Shown here piece by piece: positions 47,737 to 56,867 of a stretch of DNA of 64,000 nucleotides. The stretch's first letter is position 1, and each line of letters begins with the position of its first letter. The position numbers were made by a program, and so were the translations under genes. The stretch covers positions 304,186-368,185 of the forward strand of contig QGHH01000001.1 in NCBI GenBank assembly GCA_003640645.1, read 5' to 3'. The notes under the pieces were generated by a model. That model saw only the letters and a program-made list of their open reading frames with translations. It was not told where the DNA came from and ran no database searches. Origin of the DNA: Fredinandcohnia aciditolerans (lineage in GTDB: Bacteria > Bacillota > Bacilli > Bacillales > Bacillaceae_L).

Positions 47737-50700
47737 CTATTCCTCTCTAACTCTCCTCCTCGTCTCCTTATCAAACAAGCTATACACAATTGGAATGATA
47801 AACAAAGTTAACAATGTACTGCTTATCAAACCACCAATGACGGTAATTCCCATCGGTTGGTTAATTTCGGAGCCTTCACCGATACCGAATGCTAGGGGCA
47901 ATAGCCCTAAAATGGTTGTGCTGGCCGTCATCATCACTGGTCGTGTTCGATCTTTAACCGCGACAACGATTGCTTCATGAGAAGACATTCCGTCCTCTTT
48001 CTTCTTATTAATATAATCGACAATCACAATTGCATTGTTTACCACAATTCCCGCTAGAACGATAATTCCGATGATAGCTGTGATCCCGATAGGAGTATTT
48101 GTGAGACTAAGGCCAATTGCAACCCCGATGACCATTAACGGAACCGTAAACATAATAACAAACGGATATTTTAATGATTCAAACTGTGCTGCCATAACGA
48201 TATAAATCAATGTAAGTGCGAGCACGAAGGCAAGACCCAATTGATCTATTGAGGATTCTAACAGTTCTTTATCACCACTGTAGACGATGTCTGTTTCATC
48301 AGAAAGTTCAAGGTCTGCTACTACTTCATCCACCTCTTTCGAAAATGCACCAAGATTTGTTGTCGTTACGTATTTGACTGTAAATTGTACGGCATGCTGC
48401 TGGTCAATTCTTCGTACAGTTTGCGGCCCTTCGCCAATTTCAATATCTGCAACTTCCTTTAAAGGCACAAAAGTAGTTGCTTGAGTTTTTATAAGCAGGT
48501 TCCCTAAACCCTCGATATTGTTTGTAAAGTCTCGATCATAGCCTACAGTAACCGGATAAATTTGATTGTCTTCATCAGTTAGCTGCAACGCTCTTGTTCC
48601 TCTTGTAACATCATTTACCGTTGATGCGATTTGTACAGGCACAAGCCCTTCTTCAAACGCTTTTTCTTGATCAATCGTAATTTGAAGCTCCTCAATTGTT
48701 TTTGAAACATCTGTAGAAACCTCTGTTACATCTTTCAAACCAACTAGCGCTTCTGAAAGCTTTGAAACAGCTTCATTCAGCCTGTTTTTATCTGTATCTT
48801 TTACATGAAACTGCAAAGTGTTCGGAGTTGAACCTGATGAGGATTGTAAATTAAATCTTATTTTTGCCTCTGGATGAAGTTCGGTAACTGGAGACTCAAT
48901 TTTGGATTTGGTTTCGTCAACAAACTCAAATGTTGAGCGCTCACGTTCCTCAAAACCAACCATTTTCACATAAATTTCTGCTTCATTCGAACTTCCTCCA
49001 CCCCTGAAACTTTTCTCCTGAGTAGAGCCTATCAGGCTTACAAATACATCGACGTCAGCCTCTTTCTCTAATTTATCTTCAATTACTCCCACTACTTTTT
49101 GTGTTTCATCTAGTGGCGTTCCATTTTCAAGTTTTAAATTGATTGTAAAGAATCCTTCATCACTTTTTGGAATGAATTCCGTTCCGACTCTAAACAACAC
49201 GAATATACTTGCCGCAAAGAACACAATCGTGAGCAAAAGGACCATGAGGCGATATCGAAGTGACCATCTCGTGGCATTTTCTAAGAATCGCATGGCCCAT
49301 GAAGACTGGCGCTTATTCTCAAGATTTTCATTCGGTTTCTTTAAAAATCGACTGGCTAACATTGGAACTACTGTTAGTGCCACCACAAGGGATGCGAATA
49401 AGCTGAACGCAATCGTAACAGCAAATTCTGTAAACAATTCCCCGATAAGACCGGTAATAAACACAACTGGTAAAAAGACCGCTACTGTCGTTAAAGTTGA
49501 TGCTATAATCGCCGTTCCAATTTCCTTTGTTCCCTCTGCAGCAGCTTGTTTTGGTTCTTTCCCCATTGATAAATGACGATAAATATTTTCAATGACGACG
49601 ATTGAATTATCAACAAGCATCCCAATACCAAGTGCTAGTCCACCTAACGTAAGTATATTTAACGAGAAATCCGAAAAATACATGAGCACAAAGGTGACAA
49701 TGACGGAATATGGAATAGCAATTCCGATAATGAGTGGACTCTTAACACTTCTAAGGAAGAAAAAGAGAACAATCATTGCAAACAGTCCGCCTAACAGCAA
49801 TGTATTTGTAATATTTCCAATGGCGATTTTGACATAATCCCCTTGATCAAACAGTACTTCGGCTTGAACATTATATTTGTCCTGAGAGAGCTTCTTTTCT
49901 AATTCTGTTTGGAAGGCTTTTGATACCTGCGCTGTATTTGCGTCTGATTCTTGGAGGACGCTGACTAACTTCGCAGGTTCCTTATTTGCTCGAGTGATGG
50001 TTTTCTTTAATTCGGGCACAATTTTAACTTCAGCAAGGTCACCTAGAACTACTTTTTCACCAAGTAGTGGGTCAATTGTTATCGAAAGCTCCTCTAATTC
50101 CTGGACGGACCCTAATGCACTAATTACTCTTGTAGTAAGTTCTCTTCCTTCAGTTTCAATTGTATTTCCAGGTAATGAGACGGAATTTGCACGGAGAATG
50201 TTTACAATATCAGCCTGGGTCAAGGCGTACTCTTCTAATTGGTCTTGATTAAGTTCGACTTTTATTTCTTCTGTAACAATACCTGACAGATTAACGTTCG
50301 CAACACCCTCAACTTTATTGAGTTCAGTTGTTAAGTCTTCTGCAAGCTCTTGGAGTCCCTTTTCATCCCCTTCCATGCTAAGGGACAATTGAATAATCGG
50401 AAACTGAGAAGGATCAAATTTTAGAAACCGAGGCACCTCTGCATCATCGGTAATTTGTGTTTGATTAATCCGACTTAAAATGTCATTTTCTATATCATCA
50501 ATGGAGGTTGTCCATGAGAACTGTAATAAGATTAGTGCTGCCCCCTCCTGAGAAGTGGAGGTCATTGTTTTTAAGCCGGGCAATGTTGATAAACTTTGTT
50601 CAAGAGGTTTTGTCACTTTTTCAGAAACTTCATTAGGACTAGCGCCAAAATAATTTGCAACAACCACACCTACAGGTGGATTGATTTCTGGGATTAATTT

Positions 50701-50802
50701 AAGCGGGATATTCATTAAGGAAACAAATCCTAGAATAATCACTAAAAACATTGTCACCATCGTAAATATTGGTCGCTTTATGGAAAAATTGCTTATGTTC
50801 AT
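47737..50802 (-). CDS. RND family efflux transporter permease (AcrB/SwrC-like)
   Basis: About 1021 aa, using the ATG at 50802 (TGAGG 9 nt upstream; an in-frame ATG at 50817 precedes it). Typical RND layout: TM1 (IKRPIFTMVTMFLVIILGFV), a large extracytoplasmic domain, TM2-6, a second large domain, TM8-12. TM4 carries the proton-relay pair in LALGIGMLVDNSIVVIENIYRH, and the GEEFIPKSDEG-like start of the second loop is present as GTEFIPKSDEGFF. B. subtilis SwrC (surfactin export) is the closest Gram-positive example. No membrane-fusion partner is encoded beside it. Confidence 0.92.
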   Translation of the reverse strand: MNISNFSIKRPIFTMVTMFLVIILGFVSLMNIPLKLIPEINPPVGVVVANYFGASPNEVSEKVTKPLEQSLSTLPGLKTMTSTSQEGAALILLQFSWTTSIDDIENDILSRINQTQITDDAEVPRFLKFDPSQFPIIQLSLSMEGDEKGLQELAEDLTTELNKVEGVANVNLSGIVTEEIKVELNQDQLEEYALTQADIVNILRANSVSLPGNTIETEGRELTTRVISALGSVQELEELSITIDPLLGEKVVLGDLAEVKIVPELKKTITRANKEPAKLVSVLQESDANTAQVSKAFQTELEKKLSQDKYNVQAEVLFDQGDYVKIAIGNITNTLLLGGLFAMIVLFFFLRSVKSPLIIGIAIPYSVIVTFVLMYFSDFSLNILTLGGLALGIGMLVDNSIVVIENIYRHLSMGKEPKQAAAEGTKEIGTAIIASTLTTVAVFLPVVFITGLIGELFTEFAVTIAFSLFASLVVALTVVPMLASRFLKKPNENLENKRQSSWAMRFLENATRWSLRYRLMVLLLTIVFFAASIFVLFRVGTEFIPKSDEGFFTINLKLENGTPLDETQKVVGVIEDKLEKEADVDVFVSLIGSTQEKSFRGGGSSNEAEIYVKMVGFEERERSTFEFVDETKSKIESPVTELHPEAKIRFNLQSSSGSTPNTLQFHVKDTDKNRLNEAVSKLSEALVGLKDVTEVSTDVSKTIEELQITIDQEKAFEEGLVPVQIASTVNDVTRGTRALQLTDEDNQIYPVTVGYDRDFTNNIEGLGNLLIKTQATTFVPLKEVADIEIGEGPQTVRRIDQQHAVQFTVKYVTTTNLGAFSKEVDEVVADLELSDETDIVYSGDKELLESSIDQLGLAFVLALTLIYIVMAAQFESLKYPFVIMFTVPLMVIGVAIGLSLTNTPIGITAIIGIIVLAGIVVNNAIVIVDYINKKKEDGMSSHEAIVVAVKDRTRPVMMTASTTILGLLPLAFGIGEGSEINQPMGITVIGGLISSTLLTLFIIPIVYSLFDKETRRRVREE

Positions 50803-50865
50803 AAACAAGAACCTCATTTCAGAAAAAGTACAGTATCATTGACATTATACCCATTAAATAGAAAA

Positions 50866-50897
50866 AAACTGTACACCCTCTAGAGAATGTACAGTTT
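50866..50897 (-). terminator. Terminator of the opuA operon
   Basis: 10-bp stem AAACTGTACA / TGTACAGTTT with a 12-nt loop; on the minus strand the stem is followed by TTTT. Confidence 0.8.
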
Positions 50898-50927
50898 CTT
50901 TATAACTTATCTTTACATTATTGACTC

Positions 50928-51827
50928 TTATTCTTTTAAGTCTTCGATTGAGTCTATATCCATGTAAGCTGGTACAACTAAGCCGATTTTTGTGCCTTCA
51001 AGGTTTGAACCTAAATCTTCAAACTGACCATCATATTTTTCTACATAATCAGCATGAGTTACAGGTAACCAGCCAGCAACGTGTGCATCAACAGATCCAT
51101 CAGCTACACCAGTCCACATTGGGCCGGCTTCTACTTGGCTCATTTTTACTTTATATCCTAAATCTGTTAAAACCTTACCTACAATATTAGTACTTGCGAT
51201 TTCACTATCCCACGCAACGTAGGCTAATTTTACTTCTTCGCCATTCCCTTCCTCTACACCCTCAGTCCACTCTGCAACTTTATCTGGATTTTCTTCAATC
51301 CAATTCGCAGCGGCCTCTTCGGGTTTTGTTCCTTCATTAATATCTACCATTACACTTCCCATATCATCTGATGTCCAATTGAATTGGTCTAAGAACGTAT
51401 AAACACCTGGCATGTCTTCTTTTAAACCATTTCGTGCAATAGTATGGATGTTTTCTTCCCCACCATATACTCCCTTAGGATCTTCAAGATATTTAAGATC
51501 GAAAGCTGAGAATTTCCAGTGAGGTGTCCAACCCGTGATGATAATTGGTTCTTCTTTATCATAGGCCTTCTTAAGTGCTGCTGTCATAGCTGCGCCAGAA
51601 CCTTCAACTACAGTCCAATCCTCAAGACCATATTCTTCAATTGCTGAAGCAGTTGCCTTCATGATTCCTGCCCCTGGATCAATTCCAACAATCTCGTAAT
51701 CTACACTTTCTCCTACAGATGCTGAAGACGTAGATGTAGTTCCTGCCTCATCAGAATTGCCACCACATGCAGCTAATCCTAGAGTAAATCCAATTGCTAA
51801 TGATGCTTTGACTATTTTTTTTAACAT
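50928..51827 (-). CDS. opuAC: Glycine betaine ABC transporter substrate-binding lipoprotein
   Basis: 299 aa. A lipoprotein signal (MLKKIVKASLAIGFTLGLAACGG) places the lipid-modified cysteine near residue 21, followed by a S/T/E linker. The mature part is an OpuAC-type type-II binding fold with TGWTPHWKFSAFDLKYLEDP and HVAGWLPVTHADYVEKY, regions that supply the aromatic cage for quaternary ammonium ligands. It delivers betaine (or similar osmolytes) to OpuAB/OpuAA. Its start overlaps the opuAB stop (TAATG). Confidence 0.93.
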   Translation of the reverse strand: MLKKIVKASLAIGFTLGLAACGGNSDEAGTTSTSSASVGESVDYEIVGIDPGAGIMKATASAIEEYGLEDWTVVEGSGAAMTAALKKAYDKEEPIIITGWTPHWKFSAFDLKYLEDPKGVYGGEENIHTIARNGLKEDMPGVYTFLDQFNWTSDDMGSVMVDINEGTKPEEAAANWIEENPDKVAEWTEGVEEGNGEEVKLAYVAWDSEIASTNIVGKVLTDLGYKVKMSQVEAGPMWTGVADGSVDAHVAGWLPVTHADYVEKYDGQFEDLGSNLEGTKIGLVVPAYMDIDSIEDLKE

Positions 51828-52675
51828 TAAGCAGTTCCCCCTTGTTTAGTTTTTCCTATATTTTGAGTAATCCGGTCTAAGATGATTGCAACAATAACAA
51901 TCGCTAAACCAGCTTCAAAACCAGTTCCTGTTTGCAGCTGTGTAACAGCTCGGTATACATCTGCTCCTAATCCTGGTGCACCTACCATGGAGGCAATTAC
52001 CACCATAGATAATGCAAGCATGATGCTTTGGTTAATACCAGCCATAATTGTAGGCATAGCCAATGGAATTTGAACTTTTACTAATCTTTGTTTTGTTGTA
52101 GATCCAAAGGCTTCCGTTGCCTCTATTAAATCTTGTGGCACTTGGGTAATTCCAAGTATCGTTAATCGAATCGTTGGTGGCATTGCAAATATAACTGACG
52201 CCACAACACCAGGTACAACTCCGATATTAAAGAAAAAGATTGCCGGTAATAAATAAACAAATGCAGGCATTGTTTGCATGAAGTCTAGAATTGGAATCAC
52301 GATACTTCCCACAGTTTTACTTTGTGAGGCCCATATTCCTAACGGTATTCCAAGAATAACCGATATTCCCACAGAGGTTAGCACAAGTGCAATTGTTTCA
52401 AGCATATTTCCCCAGTAACCTAGGTTATCGATTAAAAATAAACCAATCAATGTAAAAAGTGCAATTTTCCAATTGCAAATTTTCCAGGCTACAACGCCCA
52501 ATATAAGTGTTAATAGAATAGAAGGAATAAATCCTAATCCTGCTACAATCCCTTCTACAAATCCTTCAAGTCCTACTGCAATTCCTTCAAATAAAAATTC
52601 GAAATTTGAGACTAACCAGTCTACAAATGTATCAATCCAATCCGCTATTGGCAGCTTTGGTAATAAACCTTCCAT
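51827..52675 (-). CDS. opuAB: Glycine betaine ABC transporter permease
   Basis: 282 aa with about seven to eight membrane segments. The EAA loop, DLIEATEAFGSTTKQRLVKVQIPLAMP, contacts the ATPase. The N-terminal amphipathic part (LPIADWIDTFVDWLVSNFEFLFEG) is typical of OpuAB/ProW. It forms the channel for osmoprotectant uptake. Both ends overlap neighbours by one nucleotide (TAATG junctions), so the three opuA genes are translationally coupled. Confidence 0.93.
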   Translation of the reverse strand: MEGLLPKLPIADWIDTFVDWLVSNFEFLFEGIAVGLEGFVEGIVAGLGFIPSILLTLILGVVAWKICNWKIALFTLIGLFLIDNLGYWGNMLETIALVLTSVGISVILGIPLGIWASQSKTVGSIVIPILDFMQTMPAFVYLLPAIFFFNIGVVPGVVASVIFAMPPTIRLTILGITQVPQDLIEATEAFGSTTKQRLVKVQIPLAMPTIMAGINQSIMLALSMVVIASMVGAPGLGADVYRAVTQLQTGTGFEAGLAIVIVAIILDRITQNIGKTKQGGTA

Positions 52676-53925
52676 TATAAAGCCTCCCTTTCATCACTTG
52701 GAGGGAGTTGTTCAGCCCCAAAGTCATTAATATATGTGTCATTACCAGCAAGTGCGCCTATCACGGCACCTCGTATGACAATTCCCTTAAGTCGATTTTG
52801 TTCATCAACTACTGCCACTGGAATAGTAGCTTGTGAAACATCATCGAATAAATCAACAAGTAATGTACTTGTATCAACCGTTTTAAGATTTGTTTCCATG
52901 ACTTCAGCTAATGGTAATTTTTGCTCGACCGCTTTCGAAGCTTCTACTGCACTCACCGCACCAACAAGTCTATTCTGCTTGTCAACAACATAAACAGTCG
53001 ATAAACCATTATCCTTCATGATTTTAAGAGCAAGTCTGGCTCCCTTATCAACCTGAACGGTTTCAGCTCGTTTGACGATATGACCTGCAGTAAGTACCTT
53101 CGATAAATCAACATCCTCTACAAATCTTTCTACATATTCATTAGATGGATTCATAAGTATTTCTTCAGGGGTTCCAATTTGTACGATGTTTCCGTCTTTC
53201 ATTAAAGCGATTCGATCACCGATTCGTAACGCTTCGTCAAGATCATGTGTAATAAAGACGATCGTTTTTTCCATAGAGCCTTGTAACTCAATCAATTCAT
53301 CCTGCATATCTTTACGAATTAATGGATCAAGAGCACTAAAGGCTTCATCCATTAATAAAATATCCGGGTCATTTGCGAGCGCTCTTGCAAGTCCAACACG
53401 TTGCTGCATCCCACCACTAAGTTGGTCAGGATATTGATTTTCATAGCCTTCTAGACCTACTAATTTAAGCGCTTCGAACGCCTTTTGTGAACGTTCATGC
53501 TTTGCTAAACCTTGAATTTCTAGTCCGTATTCTGTATTCTGAAGAACCGTTTTATGTGGGAATAATGCGAAGCGTTGAAATACCATGCTCATTTTTTTCC
53601 TACGGACTTCTCGAATTTCTTCTTTATTCATGGATACGACGTCTTTTCCATCAATAAAAATTTGACCAGAAGTTGGCTCTATTAATCTATTTAAAAGTCG
53701 AACTAAGGTAGATTTCCCACTTCCGGATAACCCCATAATGACAAAGATTTCTCCGGGATATACCTCAAAGCTTGCTTGATTTACACCGACGGTTGATCCA
53801 GTGCTTTTTAAAATTTCTTGCTTTGTTTTTCCTTCTTTTAAAAGTTGAATAGCTTTTTTAGACGATCGTCCAAAAATTTTCGTTACACTAGAAACTTTTA
53901 TTTTTGCTTGTTTCTCACTTTCCAT
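52675..53925 (-). CDS. opuAA: Glycine betaine ABC transporter ATPase with tandem CBS domains
   Basis: 416 aa. Walker A is GLSGSGKST, the signature is LSGGMQQRVGLARAL, Walker B ILLMDEAFSALDP, and the switch histidine is in FITHDLDEAL. Residues about 280-400 form two CBS domains (IVKRAETVQVDK, LKTVDTSTLLVDLFDD). CBS pairs on Opu ATPases sense ionic strength in OpuA and c-di-AMP in OpuC. First gene of opuAA-AB-AC; ATG follows TTGAGGTGAC. Confidence 0.94.
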   Translation of the reverse strand: MESEKQAKIKVSSVTKIFGRSSKKAIQLLKEGKTKQEILKSTGSTVGVNQASFEVYPGEIFVIMGLSGSGKSTLVRLLNRLIEPTSGQIFIDGKDVVSMNKEEIREVRRKKMSMVFQRFALFPHKTVLQNTEYGLEIQGLAKHERSQKAFEALKLVGLEGYENQYPDQLSGGMQQRVGLARALANDPDILLMDEAFSALDPLIRKDMQDELIELQGSMEKTIVFITHDLDEALRIGDRIALMKDGNIVQIGTPEEILMNPSNEYVERFVEDVDLSKVLTAGHIVKRAETVQVDKGARLALKIMKDNGLSTVYVVDKQNRLVGAVSAVEASKAVEQKLPLAEVMETNLKTVDTSTLLVDLFDDVSQATIPVAVVDEQNRLKGIVIRGAVIGALAGNDTYINDFGAEQLPPSDEREAL

Positions 53926-53997
53926 TCTGTCACCTCAATTTTTTCTTGCTGAAAACTTGCCTAATACAAACCACCCTTTATGATTTTCAAACAAACT

Positions 53998-54027
53998 ACT
54001 ATATCCTATGTAGAAAGCAATAGTCAC
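53998..54027 (-). promoter_or_regulatory. Candidate SigA promoter of opuA
   Basis: On the minus strand GTGACT (54027-54022), an 18-nt spacer and TATAGT (54003-53998), about 75 nt before the opuAA start. The -35 match is 4 of 6. Confidence 0.45.
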
Positions 54028-54101
54028 ATTGACCTTTTAATTGTAGTAATGATTTCCAAAATACTCAAAGTTGATATAACGTGATATGCAACCGTAAAGT
54101 T

Positions 54102-54130
54102 TGTAAAGTAAAAACTGTACATACTTTACA
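54102..54130. promoter_or_regulatory. Long inverted repeat between opuA and the GbsR-type gene
   Basis: TGTAAAGTA (54102-54110) and TACTTTACA (54122-54130) form a perfect 9-bp inverted repeat around 11 nt; an extra GTAAAGT lies at 54094. It sits in the 326-bp divergent region and is a candidate operator for the GbsR-type protein or the core of the opposing promoter. Confidence 0.45.
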
Positions 54131-54251
54131 TCTTGAATACATAGAATTCCTCCAGTATCCTCCATAATCCTTTCAGCACCTCCCCTTTACATTCATTGTC
54201 CAAATGAGTAGTCTATATATATCAAACCTTTGATGTAGGATGTGAATCTAT

Positions 54252-54782
54252 TTGCAAGGCATAGACAAGCTAGAAAAAGCCCGAGAGCGTGTGATTGATG
54301 CGATTGCTCAAAATATGAATTTATATGGCGTAACACCTTCAGTTGGAAGACTTTGGGGTCTGATGTATTTTCATGATGAGCCGATGACGCTGGATGATAT
54401 GAAACAAGAATTAGGCATGAGTAAAACAAGTATGAGTACTTCCGTTCGTAACTTGGTGGAATTAAAAATGGTTGATAAGGTATGGAAAAAAGGGATTCGA
54501 AAAGACCTTTATGAGGTTGAAGAAGACTGGTATCAAACCTTTATTGACTTTTTTACGATAAAATGGAGGAGTGGCATTTCTATGAATGTAAGTGCCATTC
54601 AGAAATCATTAGCTGATCTTAAGGAACTCTTAGATGACGAACAAATTAGCGAAGAAATTAAAATAGAAGCAGAAAATGATATTGCAAAGTTAAACAATGC
54701 GTTAGAATATTATTTTTGGCTGAACCGGTTAGTAGATAGCTTTGAATCACATGAAATTTTTACATTTGTTCCAAAAGAGTAA
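54252..54782 (+). CDS. GbsR/MarR family transcriptional regulator
   Basis: 176 aa. The start is TTG 54252 behind AGGATGTGA. The winged-helix domain covers VGRLWGLMYFHDEPMTLDDMKQELGMSKTSMSTSVRNL. The C-terminal part has an aromatic-rich helix (LEYYFWLNRLVDSFESHEIF), which in GbsR forms the choline/betaine pocket. GbsR and OpcR repress osmoprotectant genes in B. subtilis. Divergent placement from opuA suggests it controls this importer. Its stop codon lies within its own terminator stem. Confidence 0.88.
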   Translation: MQGIDKLEKARERVIDAIAQNMNLYGVTPSVGRLWGLMYFHDEPMTLDDMKQELGMSKTSMSTSVRNLVELKMVDKVWKKGIRKDLYEVEEDWYQTFIDFFTIKWRSGISMNVSAIQKSLADLKELLDDEQISEEIKIEAENDIAKLNNALEYYFWLNRLVDSFESHEIFTFVPKE

Positions 54783-54806
54783 CGTTTATGAACGTTGCTC
54801 TTTTTA
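54773..54806 (+). terminator. Terminator overlapping the GbsR-type stop codon
   Basis: AAAAGAG-T-AACGTT / AACGTT-G-CTCTTTT stem with a TATG loop and T run. Confidence 0.8.
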
Positions 54807-54886
54807 TGTTAAAAACAGATTACGATTCGTCTGTATCCTTCATCAATTTAATACGATTTCATACGTTACTATATGGGGGTGAGAAA

Positions 54887-55051
54887 ATGCCATTATGGGG
54901 CTGGATGTTAGTCTTCTTTGGAGGGTTACTCTTTGTTGGTTTTGTCGCAGACCTTATTTCCAAAAAGAAACGTTCTACCGACTCCCGCAGCATTCAAAAT
55001 CAAATTGATGAAGTAAAAAATAACCAAACAGATTATCATAATTTTCTATAG
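54887..55051 (+). CDS. Small single-pass membrane protein, 54 aa
   Basis: ATG 54887 follows GGGGGTGAG; the longer frame upstream lacks a site. The peptide is MPLWGWMLVFFGGLLFVGFV, one helix, followed by a basic stop-transfer (SKKKRS) and a polar tail ending DYHNFL. Not recognised beyond being a conserved-looking Bacillus type. It has its own terminator. Confidence 0.65.
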   Translation: MPLWGWMLVFFGGLLFVGFVADLISKKKRSTDSRSIQNQIDEVKNNQTDYHNFL

Positions 55052-55057
55052 AATCAA

Positions 55058-55087
55058 AGAAAGCAGCCCTTAATCGGGCTGCTTTCT
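55058..55087. terminator. Bidirectional terminator
   Basis: 12-bp perfect stem AGAAAGCAGCCC / GGGCTGCTTTCT, 6-nt loop. It ends both the small membrane protein gene and the convergent regulator/propeptide operon. Confidence 0.8.
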
Positions 55088-55090
55088 ACA

Positions 55091-55210
55091 TTATACCTGT
55101 ACTTCTTGTGAATCTGGATAGTCATTGTCCACCCATGCAACTCCTTCATTTAATTGATAGCCTGCAATTGTCACAAGCCCAAGTACGAATAGTAGCATTA
55201 GTTTTTTCAT
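55091..55210 (-). CDS. Secreted signalling propeptide (NprX/Phr-like), 39 aa
   Basis: The 39-codon gene starts 16 nt after the stop of the NprR-like regulator, with AAGGAG 11 nt before its ATG inside that gap. The peptide has a Sec-type signal, MKKLMLLFVLGLVTIAGYQ, then an acidic polar tail, NEGVAWVDNDYPDSQEVQV. This size, layout and position (just downstream of and co-oriented with an RRNPP receptor gene) match NprX and Phr propeptides, which are exported, cut to 5-8 residues and re-imported by Opp. The YPDS segment offers a Pro-Asp pair as in NprX heptapeptide SKPDIVG; the mature form is not known. Confidence 0.75.
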   Translation of the reverse strand: MKKLMLLFVLGLVTIAGYQLNEGVAWVDNDYPDSQEVQV

Positions 55211-55226
55211 CTTTCCATCATCTCCT

Positions 55227-56486
55227 TTATTGATTTATATGACTATGTTTTTTCAAAGATGAGATTACCTTTGAAAAATAATAGCTTGCTAGCTTATATT
55301 TATGATTTTCTTGATAGATTTTTCCTAGTTCCTCTGCATAATAGGCAACGTAAAGGTGATGTTCAATGCCTTCAAAATATGGCAATGCATCCTTTTCAAT
55401 AAATCTCATCAAGTTATCAGACTTATTCAACAAATAATCATAATAGATAAAATGAATCTTGAATTCAGGATACCCCTGGTGATTCTCAACTATGGTAAAC
55501 CCTTCCTCAAGCCATTTTTTGCATCCCTCATGGTCTCCTATTTTATAATTTTCTTCAATTAAACCGTGAATCGACCGTAAACGCCCAATTACCATGTGTT
55601 CTTCTTTATGTTCAAGGCTATTTACAAATTGCGTAATGGCTTTATTGGATTCACCTAATTTTGAATAGAGGACACCTTGATTATGATAAATTAAACCTAG
55701 TAATGACGGGTCTTTTATCCCTTCTGCTACCTTTGTTGCAAGCAAGTAATTCTCTTCCGCCATTTCGAATTCGTTAATTTTTTCATAACAAATTCCCAAT
55801 AATATTTGACACTCAGCACTCCTTTTTAAATCGTAAAGAGATTGATAGATTGCCAATGCCTTCTGTATATACACGATACTTAAGGCTAATTTCCCCATCC
55901 GGTTATTATTTAGACCTTTATAATAATATAAATCAGCCGTTTCCCAGCTCTCAAAGTGGACACTGCTCGTTAAAATCTCCTCTGCTACCTTAAAGTGATC
56001 CATTGCAACGGAAAACTGGCTTTTCAAATAATAAAACTGACCAACAAATTTTTCGTAGAAATAATTCATTCGAATTTCAAAAATATCTTTATATAATTCA
56101 ATTTTCTTGATATGTTGTTCAGCTTTTTCTAATTGGTTTGTAAATATTAGATACCTTAGTTCAAAAAGAACAAAGAAAATGGCAACCCGTGAATCATTTG
56201 TATTCTTACATTCATAAGCATCATAAAATGAAACCGCCTGCTCCCTTTTTCGAGAAACCATTAGGTGGTACCAATCATAAAGCTCCTTTAGCTGGGCATA
56301 TTCTTCACTTTCAATTAGCTTGATTCCTAATCGATCACATAATAATTCAAGTACCTCAATGCTTGCAGAGGTTTGGTTATTTTCAATTTTTGAAAGATAA
56401 GAAATTGAGATAATCTCATGTGCCAATTCTTCTTGTGTCATATTGTTTTGAATTCTAAAGAAACGTATTCTGCTTCCTATCTCCAT
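55227..56486 (-). CDS. RRNPP quorum-sensing regulator, NprR-like (HTH + TPR)
   Basis: 419 aa. Residues about 1-60 are an XRE-type helix-turn-helix (MEIGSRIRFFRIQNNMTQEE, then SYLSKIENNQTSASIEVLE). The remainder is a helical TPR solenoid (for example LYYYKGLNNNRMGKLALSIVY, LIYHNQGVLYSKLGESNKAI). Length and layout match NprR of the B. cereus group (about 423 aa), which acts as a Spo0F-binding sporulation inhibitor without peptide and as a transcription activator with it. PlcR (about 285 aa) is too short, and Rap lacks the HTH. ATG follows GAGAGGGTATG. Confidence 0.82.
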   Translation of the reverse strand: MEIGSRIRFFRIQNNMTQEELAHEIISISYLSKIENNQTSASIEVLELLCDRLGIKLIESEEYAQLKELYDWYHLMVSRKREQAVSFYDAYECKNTNDSRVAIFFVLFELRYLIFTNQLEKAEQHIKKIELYKDIFEIRMNYFYEKFVGQFYYLKSQFSVAMDHFKVAEEILTSSVHFESWETADLYYYKGLNNNRMGKLALSIVYIQKALAIYQSLYDLKRSAECQILLGICYEKINEFEMAEENYLLATKVAEGIKDPSLLGLIYHNQGVLYSKLGESNKAITQFVNSLEHKEEHMVIGRLRSIHGLIEENYKIGDHEGCKKWLEEGFTIVENHQGYPEFKIHFIYYDYLLNKSDNLMRFIEKDALPYFEGIEHHLYVAYYAEELGKIYQENHKYKLASYYFSKVISSLKKHSHINQ

Positions 56487-56867
56487 CTTTCATACCCTCT
56501 CATTGACTGGTTATAGAGGCAATTCAAAAAGCCATCAAATGAACAACTTTGAATCCTGTCATCATCCGGTCTCTCCGTTCTTCACGTATTTAAAGCATAC
56601 GCTCCGTACCTATAGCGTGAGTTCCTAGACCTTTTCGTTTCTGATTTGTTGTCTGTCTAAACTCTTATAATAACTTTTTCTAGAAAATTGGTAAAAACCC
56701 TCTTTTAATAAATAGGTCAAAAGACTCATTTTTTCAGTCCGACACAATGGAAGTCACACTGACTTTTGCCATATTGAGTGTCTTTCTTTTCTTTGTTTAT
56801 TCATTAAAACCTATGCTCTGTTCTGATTAATATGTAAAGACATGATAGAATACACAAAAAGCACTAT
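56487..56867. other. Intergenic region upstream of the NprR-like gene
   Basis: AT-rich with no supported gene. It holds the promoter of the regulator on the minus strand, not confidently located; I saw no repeat or RNA structure. Confidence 0.5.

Noticed and set aside
47087-47750. Two open frames (112 and 96 aa) rich in His, Tyr and Phe
   Set aside because: They are translations of the family B repeat and have no ribosome site.
49139-49576. 145-aa plus-strand open frame
   Set aside because: Antisense to the RND transporter gene; no ribosome site or family features.
56751-56834. 27-aa hydrophobic open frame in the region before the NprR-like gene
   Set aside because: No ribosome site, and its orientation and distance do not fit a propeptide gene; the 39-aa gene downstream of the regulator does.
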